Assembly (NCBI RefSeq): GCF_000328565.1
Contig: NC_019966.1
Coordinates: forward strand, 1,860,001 to 1,924,000
Length of the DNA: 64,000 nucleotides
From: Mycobacterium sp. JS623
GTDB lineage: Bacteria; Actinomycetota; Actinomycetes; Mycobacteriales; Mycobacteriaceae
Reading direction: 5' to 3'
In this document: piece by piece, positions 34,352-43,396 of the stretch
How positions within the stretch are numbered: position 1 is the first letter of the stretch
Layout of the letters: each line of letters starts with the position of its first letter
Translations under genes and position numbers: made by a program
The notes under the pieces: generated by a model
What the model was told of the DNA's origin: nothing
The model's input: the letters and a program-made list of their open reading frames with translations, nothing else
The model's database searches: none

Positions 34352-35713
34352 ATGACTTCCACCATGCACCCGGGCGCCAAGGGCCAGGCACTCACGTCGC
34401 CGCCGACCAACACGCTACGACGTCCCGCTGAACTCGAGCGCACTATCGACGTGTCGGGTCTCGTCGACGCCGAGGGTGGGCTGTTGGACCGCGCGTTGTT
34501 CACCAATGAACTGATCTACCGGCAGGAGCAGCGGCGGATCTTCGCCACCCACTGGTTGTTCCTCGCCCATACCGACCAGTTCCACAAGCCCGGCGACTTC
34601 TTCACCACGTATATGGGTGAGGACCCGGTGATCGTCACGATGGACAAGAACCGCAAGATCCGAGCGTTTCTGAACTCGTGCCGGCACCGGGGGGTGCGGG
34701 TGTGCCGTGCGGAACTCGGCGCCACCCGCAGCTTCACCTGCACGTATCACGGGTGGGCGTATGACCTCGAGGGCAAGTTGATCAGCATCCCGAACAAGGA
34801 GGGATATCCGGACAGTTTTCAGTCCAGTGATTGGGGTTTGGTCGAGGTGCCGAACGTGGACTCCTACCACGGGTTGATCTTCGGGAACTGGGATCCAGGA
34901 GCGAGTAGCCTGCGCGACTCGCTGGGCGGGATGACCTGGTACTTGGACGCGATGCTCGACCACGATCCAGAAGGCACCGTCGTTGTCGGCGGCGTGGAGA
35001 AATGGGTGGTGGAGGGCAACTGGAAACTCGCCGCCGAACAGGCCGCCAGCGACTGGTATCACGTGAACATGAGTCACGGCTCGGCGCTGACGGTGCTGGC
35101 GGGTGGGAAGCCCAAAGCCGAAGTGGTGCACCGTACTGGGCGGCAGTACGTCGACCCGAGGGGGCACGGGCACGGCTTCCCGGTGCATCCGCGCAACCGG
35201 TTCGACAACCAGACCGTACATGAATGGATGGACTACGCCGCTTTGCGGCTGCGGCTGGGCGAGGCACGCGTTGAGGGCCCGTTGACGACCGGGCACGGTA
35301 CGGTATTTCCGAACTTTTCCTACCTGCCGGTCAACGGGTCGATTCGGGTGGCGCACCCGAAAGGACCTGACCGGATGGAGGTCTGGGCGTGGTGCATCTT
35401 GGACAAGTCGATGCCCGAGCATGTGCGGGAGGCGCAGCGCCTCTACAACCTGCGCACCTTCGGTCCAAGTGGAATCTTCGAACAGGACGACGGTGAGAAC
35501 TGGAGTGAGGCGCAGACCATCGCGCACGGATTCATCACCAACTCCGTCCATCTGAACTATCAGATGGGGCTGGGATCCGAACGCGAAGACGGGCGCCATC
35601 CCGGAGTAACCAGTGAACTTTACAGCGATGCCGCCGCGCGCTCCTTCTACGCCCACTGGCGTGACCTGATGAACACCCCGGCGTGGCATGAACGCAAGGG
35701 CGCCGATGAGTGA
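34352..35713 (+). CDS. Rieske aromatic dioxygenase, alpha subunit (cluster A)
   Basis: A 453-residue large subunit. Rieske ligands are Cys110/His112 (CRHRG) and Cys130/His133 (CTYHGW); the catalytic-domain iron region is QAASDWYHVNMSH. It resembles actinobacterial ring-hydroxylating oxygenases for biphenyl-, phenylpropionate- or PAH-type substrates. ATG 34352 is preferred: the upstream frame from 34007 overlaps a pseudogene on the other strand. The last codons overlap the ferredoxin remnant. With its electron-transfer genes broken, it would have to borrow ferredoxin and reductase, perhaps from cluster B. Confidence 0.9.
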   Translation: MTSTMHPGAKGQALTSPPTNTLRRPAELERTIDVSGLVDAEGGLLDRALFTNELIYRQEQRRIFATHWLFLAHTDQFHKPGDFFTTYMGEDPVIVTMDKNRKIRAFLNSCRHRGVRVCRAELGATRSFTCTYHGWAYDLEGKLISIPNKEGYPDSFQSSDWGLVEVPNVDSYHGLIFGNWDPGASSLRDSLGGMTWYLDAMLDHDPEGTVVVGGVEKWVVEGNWKLAAEQAASDWYHVNMSHGSALTVLAGGKPKAEVVHRTGRQYVDPRGHGHGFPVHPRNRFDNQTVHEWMDYAALRLRLGEARVEGPLTTGHGTVFPNFSYLPVNGSIRVAHPKGPDRMEVWAWCILDKSMPEHVREAQRLYNLRTFGPSGIFEQDDGENWSEAQTIAHGFITNSVHLNYQMGLGSEREDGRHPGVTSELYSDAAARSFYAHWRDLMNTPAWHERKGADE

Positions 35714-35968
35714 GGGCATCCGCGTCGCCGCCGTCGCCGATATCGCCGAAGGCGAGGGCATCGTCATCGGACAGTCGATCACCGTCGCCTCGGTGAGCAG
35801 CCCTACGCGTGCTTCGGATTGCGCGGTGGGCGGGTTGCCGGAGCGGTGGCGGTCGACGACTCGGCGTTTGTTAGGGCCGCGCGCAGGATGATCGACCGCG
35901 GCATCACGGTATCCGCGGCCGAACTAGGCGATCGATCGGTAGACCTACGCAGGCTGATCAAACGATGA
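35706..35968 (+). pseudogene. Ferredoxin/ferredoxin-reductase deletion chimera
   Basis: The frame starts like a Rieske-type ferredoxin (MSEGIRVAAVADIAEGEGIV) but never reaches the CxH and CxxH motifs. From about 35798, in another frame, it reads the C-terminal end of a dioxygenase ferredoxin reductase (YACFGLRGGRVAGAVAVDD, then AARRMIDRG and SVDLRRLIKR, stop at 35968). A deletion thus removed most of both genes, about 1.3-1.4 kb judging by family sizes, and joined the ends out of frame. Confidence 0.65.
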
Positions 35969-35990
35969 TGACGACACGGAGAGTACGCAT

Positions 35991-36560
35991 ATGACCAGCG
36001 CGGCAACAATATTGGCCAGCATCGACGGAGCGCGGCGGGCCAGCCACGACATTCACTTCGAGGTTGAGCAGTTCTACTACACCGAGGCTGAGTTGCTCGA
36101 CGACGGACGCTTCACTGACTGGCTCGATCTGTTGGCCGACGACCTCGACTACTGGATGCCCACGAGAACCAACCGGTTGCGTCGCCAACAGGCGCTGTCG
36201 ATATCGGCACGCGGCGAGGCCGCGTTCTACGACGAGACCAAGGAAAGTCTGGCCTGGCGGATCCGGCGGTTCGATTCCGGCATGGCCTGGGCCGAGGATC
36301 CGCCATCGCGGACTCGGCATCTGGTCACGAATGTCGTGGTGCACCATGTCGATTCGGATCAGGCCAGTGGCTCTGATCTCGCCGCCCGCTCGGCGTTCCT
36401 GGTGTATCGCAACCGCCTCGAACGCGAGGTGAACCTGTTCGCGGGGTGCCGCACCGACATCCTGCGTCGCAGCCCCGACGGCGGGTTGAAGGTCGCCCGC
36501 AGGGTCATCTTGCTCGACCAGAGCGTCCTGCTGGCCAAGAACATCTCCACCTTCTTCTGA
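35991..36560 (+). CDS. Rieske aromatic dioxygenase, beta subunit (cluster A)
   Basis: A 189-residue small subunit of the NTF2-like fold that caps the alpha3beta3 oxygenase. Family features: VEQFYYTEAELLDDGRFTDW, LDYWMPTRTNR, SRTRHLVTNVVV and the closing ARRVILLDQSVLLAKNISTFF-like strand. Intact, and separated from alpha only by the ferredoxin chimera. It has a structural role with no metal centre. Confidence 0.9.
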   Translation: MTSAATILASIDGARRASHDIHFEVEQFYYTEAELLDDGRFTDWLDLLADDLDYWMPTRTNRLRRQQALSISARGEAAFYDETKESLAWRIRRFDSGMAWAEDPPSRTRHLVTNVVVHHVDSDQASGSDLAARSAFLVYRNRLEREVNLFAGCRTDILRRSPDGGLKVARRVILLDQSVLLAKNISTFF

Positions 36561-36603
36561 GTCGACAGATTTCCTTCAGACCGACGAGTGAAAGGACGTG
36601 CCG

Positions 36604-37491
36604 GTGGCCAGCACGCAATTCGACACTGAGATCGACGAAATGCCCACGTTGCTCACGCGGACGGTAACCACCTCCTACGGCGACATCGCCATGTCAGAGA
36701 CCGGCGAGGGACCCGTCCTGGTCATGTTGCACGGCGGCGGCCCGGGAGCCTCCGGTGTCAGCAACTACCACCAGAACCTGCCTGCGCTGGCCAAGACGTT
36801 TCGGGTCGTGCTGCCCGATCAGCCCGGGTTCGGCGGCAGCTACCGCCCCACCGAGGCCGACCTCGACGCGCAGTCGATCACCCAGATCTCGGTCGGCGCG
36901 CTTTTCGAGGCGCTGGACGCCATCGGTATCGACCGGTTTCACCTGCTGGGCAACAGCCTTGGCGGCGCGGCGGCCATCGCGATGGCACAGGCGCAGCCGG
37001 ATCGGATCACCGGACTGGTGCTGATGGCGCCCGGGGGTGGCTGGCTGCCATTCGGCCCGACTCCGACCGAGGTGCAAAAGGAGATGTTCCGGTACTACAA
37101 CGGTGATGGCCCCAGCGAGAAGAAGATGTCGAACTTCATCCGCACCATGGTCTTCGACCACAAGCAGTTCGGCGCCGACGTCGTCAAAGCGCGGTACGAG
37201 GCATCGCTGGACCCCAGTCACATCGAGTTCTATCACCGACACAACGCCGCCTTCGGTAAGCGACACGGTATGGATCCGCTGTGGCGTGATCTGCACAAGG
37301 TCACCGCCCCCACCCTGCTGTTATGGGGCCGTGATGACCGCACCATCACCCTCGACGGATCTCAAATCATGCTCAAACAGATCCGCAACGTGCAGCTGCA
37401 CGTATTCGGCAACTGCGGGCACTGGGTGCAGTTAGAGCGCCAGCGCGATTTTGAACTGCTGGTGGCGCAGTTCCTGACGGAGTTGCGTTGA
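36604..37491 (+). CDS. Alpha/beta hydrolase, meta-cleavage-product type
   Basis: A 295-residue C-C bond hydrolase resembling BphD/HsaD. HGGGPGASG is the oxyanion-hole segment, GNSLGGAAA the nucleophile elbow, WGRDDRTI the Asp and FGNCGHWVQ the catalytic His. These enzymes cleave 2-hydroxy-6-oxo-dienoates made by extradiol ring cleavage. GTG 36604 lies 8 nt after a gaaagga site; GTG 36598 is closer to it and less likely. No extradiol dioxygenase lies in cluster A itself; the nearest is at 42343-43275. The stop overlaps the next gene (TTGA). Confidence 0.88.
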   Translation: MASTQFDTEIDEMPTLLTRTVTTSYGDIAMSETGEGPVLVMLHGGGPGASGVSNYHQNLPALAKTFRVVLPDQPGFGGSYRPTEADLDAQSITQISVGALFEALDAIGIDRFHLLGNSLGGAAAIAMAQAQPDRITGLVLMAPGGGWLPFGPTPTEVQKEMFRYYNGDGPSEKKMSNFIRTMVFDHKQFGADVVKARYEASLDPSHIEFYHRHNAAFGKRHGMDPLWRDLHKVTAPTLLLWGRDDRTITLDGSQIMLKQIRNVQLHVFGNCGHWVQLERQRDFELLVAQFLTELR

Positions 37492-38321
37492 CCGGCTGGC
37501 TGCAAGGATACGTCGCGCTGATTACCGGCGGGAGTACCGGGATCGGGCGGGCCGTCGCCGAACGATTCATCGCCGAGGGCGCCTCGGTCGCCATCCTCGG
37601 CCGCGACCCCGATGCGCTGCACGCCGCCATCGAGGCCAGCGCCGATCCGGCCAAGCTGCACGCGATCAGCGCGGATGTGCGCGATTCGGCGGACCTGCAT
37701 CGCGCGGTCGGCGAGACCGTTGACCGCTTCGGGAAGCTCGACACGCTAGTGGCCAATGCCGGGATCTGGGATTACCACCGGCAGCTGACCCGGATGACCG
37801 GCGCGCAGCTCAGTGCGACCTTCGACGAGTTGTTCGCCGTCAACGTCAAGGGTTATCTGCTGGCCGCTGAGGCAGCGTGGCGGGAGCTGGTCAAGACCCG
37901 CGGCAGCATCGTGATGACATTGTCCAACGCCTCGTTTTACGTCAACGGCGGCGGCCCGATCTACACGGCCAGCAAGCACGCGTGCCTGGGGCTGATGCGT
38001 GAGTTCGCATACGAATTGGCGCCGAAGGTCCGCGTCAACGGCGTGGCCTGTGGGGCGATGAATACGGCGTTGCGCGGGCCGGCGGCCCTAGACATGCAGG
38101 ACCGCACACTGGCGGCGTCCTTTGCGAAGAAGAAAGCGGGTGATGCGCCGCCACCGATCCCGCTGTACGACTCGAGCACCGACCCGCGAGATTTCACCGG
38201 ATCCTACGTTCTGCTGGCCAGCCGCGAGCAGAGCGGACCCATTACCGGACAGGCGATTTCGGTCGACGGTGGTATCGGCGTGCGCGGGTTCGCTTTGGCT
38301 GCTGGAGGTGACCATCTGTGA
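37488..38321 (+). CDS. cis-Dihydrodiol dehydrogenase-type SDR (cluster A)
   Basis: A 277-residue short-chain dehydrogenase starting at TTG 37488 in a 4-nt overlap with the hydrolase gene. TGGSTGIG binds NAD, NAGIWDY matches BphB-type dihydrodiol dehydrogenases, FYVNGGGPIYTASKHA holds the catalytic Tyr-Lys, and GAMNTALRGPAAL is the BphB-like substrate loop. Likely converts the cis-diol made by the Rieske oxygenase into a catechol. Its stop overlaps the following small gene (GTGA). Confidence 0.87.
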   Translation: MTGWLQGYVALITGGSTGIGRAVAERFIAEGASVAILGRDPDALHAAIEASADPAKLHAISADVRDSADLHRAVGETVDRFGKLDTLVANAGIWDYHRQLTRMTGAQLSATFDELFAVNVKGYLLAAEAAWRELVKTRGSIVMTLSNASFYVNGGGPIYTASKHACLGLMREFAYELAPKVRVNGVACGAMNTALRGPAALDMQDRTLAASFAKKKAGDAPPPIPLYDSSTDPRDFTGSYVLLASREQSGPITGQAISVDGGIGVRGFALAAGGDHL

Positions 38322-38764
38322 AGCGGCTGTCGCTGGACTTGGGGCCGGGGTGGACGGTCACACCCGGGGAGAAAGACGTCCTCGGCATTATCCGTCGTGA
38401 TGACGACGGCGAGTGCGTCGAGGGGGTAGCCCGGTATGCCAGCGGCGGTCCTCTGCGCGACGCCTACCCGGTGGGTGCCCATGATGTTGAGATTCGCATC
38501 TCACGCCGACCCCCGCCCTCGTCTCGGCTGACTGCTTTCCTCGACGAACTTGGCGTTGCGATTGTGGCCGCAGACCCCGCCTGCCGACGTGTTGTCGTTG
38601 CTGTTGCACCCGATGACCTGGCCGCATTCTCGGCGGCGGAGTCGGTGGGCTTTCGCCACGTCGTCGACGTCGACGTTCCCGGTGAGGAATTGAGTCTGCT
38701 TGTCCGAGAACCGGAGTGGGTAACTCAGGTGGACGCCGACCTCGATCGAGTGCCCGGCACCTGA
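38318..38764 (+). CDS. Small GNAT-like protein of unknown role
   Basis: A 148-residue protein beginning at GTG 38318, coupled to the dehydrogenase. The C-terminal part (CRRVVVAVAPDDLAAFSAAE, then SVGFRHVVDVDVPGEELSLL) looks like the last third of a GNAT acetyltransferase, while the acetyl-CoA loop is not evident. It may be a degenerate or non-catalytic member. It meets the IclR gene tail to tail with no gap, so transcripts converge. Confidence 0.55.
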   Translation: MKRLSLDLGPGWTVTPGEKDVLGIIRRDDDGECVEGVARYASGGPLRDAYPVGAHDVEIRISRRPPPSSRLTAFLDELGVAIVAADPACRRVVVAVAPDDLAAFSAAESVGFRHVVDVDVPGEELSLLVREPEWVTQVDADLDRVPGT

Positions 38765-39541
38765 TCACCCATTGCGGTGCGACTGGCCCATTGTCCGGGA
38801 GGCGGAAGCGCAGACACGCCGCAAGCTGTGCGTGAACGGACGAAGGTCGGCGGACACGGGAACCGACACCGACAACGCGGCGATCGGTAACCCGTTGCGG
38901 CCGAACACCGGTGCCGCAACGCAGCCCAACCCGGGGCGGCTCTCCTCGTGCTCGGTCGCCACGCCGTCGCGCCTTACCCGATCGAGCGCACCCGTCAATT
39001 CGTTGCCATCAGTGATCGAGCGAGTGGTGAGCGCGGCAAGTCGGCCGCCGGTGATCCTCTCCACCGTAGCGGGGTCATAGGCCAACAAGACCTTGCCGAC
39101 GGCGGTGCAATGTGCGGGTAGGCGCCCGCCGATGCGTGATGGCGCAACCGCGTTGCGATGTCCGTAGAGTTTGGCCAGGTAGACGACATCGGTATCGTGC
39201 AGCATCGCCAGGTGCACGGTCTGGTGCGTCGCTTCGAACAGTTCGGTGAGGAAGGGCATCAGCTGGTCGCGCACCCGCTCGTGGCTGCGCGGGTACACCG
39301 CCAGGCCCAGTTCGTGTAACCGGGGGCCCAGCCGGTAGCTGGTGCCGATGCGTTCCACCATGGCGTTGCGCTCCAGCATCCCCAACACGCGGTAGGCGGT
39401 CGACTTGCTCAGGCTTGCGCGCCGGGCGAGTTCGCTAACACCGACACCGGTGCTGGCCTCGTCTCCGAATGCAACCAGCAGGCTGAACGCCTTGTCGACG
39501 GCGGCTCTGTCGTCGGGCACGGAGTCGAGTACGGCTGTCAT
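38765..39541 (-). CDS. IclR-family transcriptional regulator
   Basis: A 258-residue regulator: winged helix (VSELARRASLSKSTAYRVLG) then an IclR effector domain (RIGGRLPAHCTAVGKVLLA, CVAAPVFGRNGLPIAALSVS). ATG 39541 has a gggagga site; the longer frame reaching 39877 crosses the divergent gene and is not used. Members control aromatic catabolic operons. It is transcribed towards cluster A's end and away from the XRE-cupin gene, sharing a 100-bp promoter region. Confidence 0.9.
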   Translation of the reverse strand: MTAVLDSVPDDRAAVDKAFSLLVAFGDEASTGVGVSELARRASLSKSTAYRVLGMLERNAMVERIGTSYRLGPRLHELGLAVYPRSHERVRDQLMPFLTELFEATHQTVHLAMLHDTDVVYLAKLYGHRNAVAPSRIGGRLPAHCTAVGKVLLAYDPATVERITGGRLAALTTRSITDGNELTGALDRVRRDGVATEHEESRPGLGCVAAPVFGRNGLPIAALSVSVPVSADLRPFTHSLRRVCASASRTMGQSHRNG

Positions 39542-39587
39542 GACTTCCTCCCGGGGCGTGTGACGGTCGCTTCTATTTGCCTGTTCG

Positions 39588-39600
39588 TCACTCTTAGTGA
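39588..39600. promoter_or_regulatory. Small palindrome in the IclR/XRE divergent promoter
   Basis: TCACTCTTAGTGA is a perfect 5-bp inverted repeat with a 3-bp spacer, centred in the 100-bp region between the IclR and XRE-cupin genes. It is a plausible operator for one of these regulators, but short enough to occur by chance. Confidence 0.35.
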
Positions 39601-39641
39601 ACATGATGCAAAACCTGGGGGCGTTCGTCAATAATGACGCT

Positions 39642-40277
39642 ATGACTATTAAAAGTGACAGTACGTCGGGGGAGAACCAGCTCGTCGCCCGTAACGTGCG
39701 CCGGTTCCGCCGCGAGCGTGCCATGTCGCTGGGTGAGTTGGCTCGTCGTTCCGGTCTCGCAAAGCAGACCTTGTCCAAAATCGAGCAGGGCACCGGTAAC
39801 CCGACGGTAGAAACGCTGGCGCTGCTGGGCGCTGCGTTGGATCTTCCCGCCCGGCGGCTACTCACCGAATGGGGCACCCCCGTGTATGTCCAACGCCGCG
39901 ACGACGGGGTGTGGAGCGGGGGGCCTGAGTGGTCGGAGCGACTACTCGACGAGATCTATGGCTCGGGTTATGTGCGCACACTCGTGCTGCGACTGGAGCG
40001 CGGCAGCGCCGAGCCCAAAGCGGTTGATCCGTACCCACCCGGCACCCTTCATCACCTGTTCGTGATCACCGGGAGGCTGCGCACCGGTCCGCTCAGTGAA
40101 CCGGTCGACGTGGCCGCAGGGGACTTCGTCCGATTTCCAGGCGACGTGGCGCACCACTATGTGTGTCTAAGTGATCGAGTGACTGCGCATGTGGTGACCA
40201 CGTTGCCTCAAATCCGCCAGATCGGCCCCGTCATTTCGACCGGCCGCGGCCGCAGCGACGACGAAAATCCTGCATAG
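39642..40277 (+). CDS. XRE-family regulator with C-terminal cupin domain
   Basis: A 211-residue protein. Residues about 15-65 form an XRE helix-turn-helix (MSLGELARRSGLAKQTLSKI) followed by a linker and a cupin_2-like sensor (PPGTLHHLFVITGRLRTG, VAAGDFVRFPGDVAHHYVC). Such HTH-cupin proteins repress catabolic or amino-acid pathway genes. ATG 39642 gives the normal length. It is divergent from the IclR gene. Confidence 0.87.
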   Translation: MTIKSDSTSGENQLVARNVRRFRRERAMSLGELARRSGLAKQTLSKIEQGTGNPTVETLALLGAALDLPARRLLTEWGTPVYVQRRDDGVWSGGPEWSERLLDEIYGSGYVRTLVLRLERGSAEPKAVDPYPPGTLHHLFVITGRLRTGPLSEPVDVAAGDFVRFPGDVAHHYVCLSDRVTAHVVTTLPQIRQIGPVISTGRGRSDDENPA

Positions 40278-40828
40278 CACCGGTATTCGGGTCGCAAGCC
40301 GGGCTAAGCGCTAGACGTTCCACGCGAGCCGGCCACGAAGCTCCTCTGTGAGTAGCAACGATTACGACGTTGAGCACCCCTCAGCGAGTACCGCCAATCT
40401 TGGATAGGCGCTGGCAGACCTCGGGCGCCCTGTGGTCCGCGCACAAGCCCCTAGCCCGGAGTCGGTGTGCGCGGACGTTGCCGATGCACGGCCAGGTCGC
40501 CAAATCTGGTGCGGCCAAGACGAGCGGCACGCGCTGACTGTCCGATCCGGGATTAGGTGAGAGTGCTGGTGGCTCCGCCGACGCCTGCACGCGCCCTCAC
40601 CCACTACATCACCCTGGGCCTCGGGGCGTCTGCACCGCGGTACGAACCCGGTAACGACCCGCGATGTTTTCGCGCTCGCGCGACCGCCTTGGACAGACGT
40701 GAATCCAGCGTCCGTGCGCGAGCCGATTCCATCGACGCAATCAATGCGACCCCATTGACAGAAACCGTTTTCCCGCTATGCCCGAGCGCTCCTACGCTTA
40801 CGACATAACAAATCGTGAGGAGCAGCTT
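40278..40828. other. Gene-free stretch
   Basis: About 550 bp in which I find no convincing gene on either strand. Frames of 70-80 codons exist but are proline/arginine-rich and look like shadows. A gaggagc ribosome site for the next gene lies at its right end. Confidence 0.5.
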
Positions 40829-41269
40829 GTGACTTCAACGGATGCAGTCGCCAAGGCGGATGCTGTCGCGAAGGAATACTTTGCCGCGGTCAATCGGCGG
40901 GATTTCGAAACGCTGACGAACATCCTCGCCCCGGATGTCGTCTTCGAACATGAAAGCCCGATCGAGGGGCGCGACAAACTCATTGCGATGTTGCAAGCGT
41001 TCTGTACCGCCTTCCCAGATCTCACATTCTCCGTTACCGACCAAATCGCCCACGAGGACGAGGTAGTGGTCTTCTTTGTTGGGTCGGGAACCTGGCGGGG
41101 TGAATTCTTCGGGATTCCACCGACCGGCAGGCAGTTCACAGCTCGTACCGTCGACCGCATTCGATTCTCCGGTGCGTCCATTGTGAGCATTTCGACGGTG
41201 TGCGAGGTCCTGGGTGGCTTCAGCTTGGTGCACCAGTTGGGGATCGCTGCGCAGCCGTCGGAGGTGTAA
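40829..41269 (+). CDS. SnoaL/NTF2-like protein (ester cyclase type)
   Basis: A 146-residue NTF2-fold protein: AKEYFAAVNRRDFETLTNIL, EGRDKLIAMLQAFCTAFPDL, GTWRGEFFGIPPTGRQFT. The last motif is typical of SnoaL-like polyketide cyclases and related hydratases or isomerases. GTG 40829 has a gaggagc site; the longer frame from 40778 has none. Function cannot be named; it may act on a ring-cleavage intermediate or be a small-molecule-binding protein. Confidence 0.75.
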   Translation: MTSTDAVAKADAVAKEYFAAVNRRDFETLTNILAPDVVFEHESPIEGRDKLIAMLQAFCTAFPDLTFSVTDQIAHEDEVVVFFVGSGTWRGEFFGIPPTGRQFTARTVDRIRFSGASIVSISTVCEVLGGFSLVHQLGIAAQPSEV

Positions 41270-41514
41270 GCGACGGCCTGGCCGTTCTCCGGGCATTCCT
41301 TCGGTCCTGTCATAGCGCGCGGCCGCGGCCTCAGTGACGGCGAATGATCCGCACTGGACGGCATTCGGGTCCGCACGCTGGCACCCGGCGTTGACTACGG
41401 CCAAGTGCCAGCCAAAGGCGAGCGGTGCGCTGATTGATGGGCCTCAGCGCTCTTCCGCGTACCTCTTATCGCGGGAAAGGACGAGCTACAAAAGGTTTGA
41501 CGCGGAGACCTTGG

Positions 41515-42288
41515 TCAGGCCAACAGGAGGCCGCCGTCGACGTTGAACGCTGAGCCGGTGATGTTGCGAGCCTTGGGGGACGCCAGGAAGGCCACCATGT
41601 CGCCGATGTCCTCGGTGGTCTGAAGCCGGCCGAGCGGGATCCTTGAAACGAAGCCGTCCCATCCGTCTTCGAAGCTGAGGCCCTTGAGTCCGCTGAACTC
41701 TTCGACCACCTTGACGTGCAGATCAGTGGCCACGATGCCGGGGTGCACGGAGTTGACGGTGATGTCGTACTGGGCGAGCTCGGCTGCGAGGCTCTGGGTC
41801 ATGCCGACGATGGCGAACTTCGACGCCGAGTAGGGCGCGATCAGGGCGATGCCTCGTTGGCCGCAGATCGACGACATGTTGATGATGCTCCCGCCGCGCT
41901 GCTCGATGAGGGCCGGCAGAAGTGCCCGCGTCGTCGTGAACGTGCCCCGCACGTTGATCGACATCAGGAGGTCAAATTCCTCATCGGTCACGTCAGTGGT
42001 GTTACGGGCTCCGATGTTCATACCCGCGTTGTTGACGAGGACGTCGACCCGACCGTATTCGCGCAATACCGTCGAGGCCAATTCATTCGCAGAAGCGGAG
42101 TCCCGGACGTCGAGATGGACGCCGAGTGAGTCGGTCGGCAGTTCGTCGGCTCGCTTTTCTGCCGCTGCGAGATCGATGTCGGCGATCACGATGTTCGCCC
42201 CCTCGTCGCTAAGCTTCTGCGCACAGGCCAGACCTATGCCGTTGGCGCCGCCGGTGATGACAGCCACCTTGCCGTCAAGATCTGACAC
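41515..42288 (-). CDS. Short-chain dehydrogenase/reductase
   Basis: A 257-residue FabG-like SDR: VAVITGGANGIGLACAQKL, NNAGMNIGARN, catalytic Ser/Tyr/Lys in MSSICGQRG and YSASKFAIVG, and C-terminal ITGSAFNVDGGLLLA. It lies 54 bp downstream of the extradiol dioxygenase gene on the same strand and is probably co-transcribed. Likely oxidises a diol or hydroxy intermediate; the substrate is unknown. Confidence 0.85.
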   Translation of the reverse strand: MSDLDGKVAVITGGANGIGLACAQKLSDEGANIVIADIDLAAAEKRADELPTDSLGVHLDVRDSASANELASTVLREYGRVDVLVNNAGMNIGARNTTDVTDEEFDLLMSINVRGTFTTTRALLPALIEQRGGSIINMSSICGQRGIALIAPYSASKFAIVGMTQSLAAELAQYDITVNSVHPGIVATDLHVKVVEEFSGLKGLSFEDGWDGFVSRIPLGRLQTTEDIGDMVAFLASPKARNITGSAFNVDGGLLLA

Positions 42289-42342
42289 GAGTCTTTCCTT
42301 TCGTCGGGCGGAGTTCCCGGGCCGTGGGGGACAACGGGCTTA

Positions 42343-43275
42343 CTAGACCGGTGAGGGGCTCCAGAGTCCGTCGTCATCGCGCTGTTTCAGCATGATCGGC
42401 AGCATTACCTCGGTCATGGCCCCACCGGTGCCCCACTGATCCTGGGTCTCAGCACGCATCGGGTCGTATGTCGTTGGCTCCCAGGTGGCCTCGTCAACGA
42501 GTTCGAGTTCGGTCGTGTATTCGATCACGTTGTCCAAGGGATCGAAGAAGTAGGAGAACGTGTTGTCGCCGGCGCTGTGGCGACCCGGGCCCCACAGCGG
42601 CCGGTAGCCACTGCGAATCATCCGGCCCGTGCCCCGCATGTATTCGTCCAGCCCACGCATCTCGAACGAGATGTGATTCAACGATGTCGACGGCGCCCGT
42701 GAGATCGCCAGAATGTGATGCTGCGAACTGCTGCGCATGAAGCACATCAGATCGCCCAACCAGTCCGACAGTCTGAATCCCAGATGCGTTTCGTAGAACG
42801 CTTTGGTCTTGTGGACGTCCGTCGAGTTGATCACTACGTGGCTGAGCTTGCGTGGTATGGACTCCCGCTCCTCGAGCAATCGGAACGGGCGCTGCTGCAC
42901 GTCCGCAGAGACCTCGATGAGACGGCCGTCCAGGTCGAAGAACCGCAGACCGTACCCACCTCCCGGGGTCGTCATCACGGCTGGGTCGCGATCGATCTTC
43001 ACCCCTGCCCGTCCCAGGCGTTCAGCCAGGAGGTCGACTTCACCGATCGATTCCGCCGCGAACGCAATCAGGTCGAGCCGCTTCTGTCGGTCCTCTCGTA
43101 CGCGCAGGATGTAGTGCTCTGGATCAGCGGGCGTCCCGAAGAACGTCACCCCCGAATCGCTGGCTATTGGCAGCAGACCCCAAACCTTGGTGTAGAACTC
43201 CACAGCCTGGTCATAGTTCGGCACAGCGAGACCGACGTGCCGCAGATGCGTGATCGGACTGAATCCAGAAGCCAT
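42343..43275 (-). CDS. Extradiol ring-cleavage dioxygenase, VOC superfamily
   Basis: A 310-residue two-domain type I extradiol dioxygenase. Likely Fe(II) ligands are His in RKLSHVVINST, His in SLNHISFEM and Glu in DNVIEYTTELEL, the family's H-H-E triad. It cleaves a catechol-type ring next to one hydroxyl. ATG 43275 has a gaggag site. It is divergent from the tandem LysR genes and is the only ring-cleavage enzyme in the window, so it may serve both Rieske clusters. Confidence 0.85.
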   Translation of the reverse strand: MASGFSPITHLRHVGLAVPNYDQAVEFYTKVWGLLPIASDSGVTFFGTPADPEHYILRVREDRQKRLDLIAFAAESIGEVDLLAERLGRAGVKIDRDPAVMTTPGGGYGLRFFDLDGRLIEVSADVQQRPFRLLEERESIPRKLSHVVINSTDVHKTKAFYETHLGFRLSDWLGDLMCFMRSSSQHHILAISRAPSTSLNHISFEMRGLDEYMRGTGRMIRSGYRPLWGPGRHSAGDNTFSYFFDPLDNVIEYTTELELVDEATWEPTTYDPMRAETQDQWGTGGAMTEVMLPIMLKQRDDDGLWSPSPV

Positions 43276-43363
43276 CGGTGAACTCCTCACCTCTTTACTG
43301 CATCCCGGACGGACGCTGCAAAATCAACGCTAGTGGCGCCGATCACGTGGCACCAACAATGTT

Positions 43364-43379
43364 TGGCGATACTTCGCCA
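43364..43379. promoter_or_regulatory. Perfect palindrome in the dioxygenase/LysR promoter
   Basis: TGGCGA-TACT-TCGCCA is a perfect 6-bp inverted repeat with a 4-bp spacer, between the divergent extradiol dioxygenase and LysR genes. A second repeat, ATCGA-N10-TCGAT (43379-43398), runs into the ATG at 43397. Both fit the dyad sites of LysR-type regulators; the overlap with the ATG favours either autorepression or the later ATG at 43415. Confidence 0.55.
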
Positions 43380-43396
43380 TCGACCTGATCAATTCG

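Noticed and set aside
40381..40590. Minus-strand 69-codon frame in the gap before the SnoaL-like gene
   Set aside because: No domain, weak start context and Arg/Ala-rich composition typical of shadow frames.
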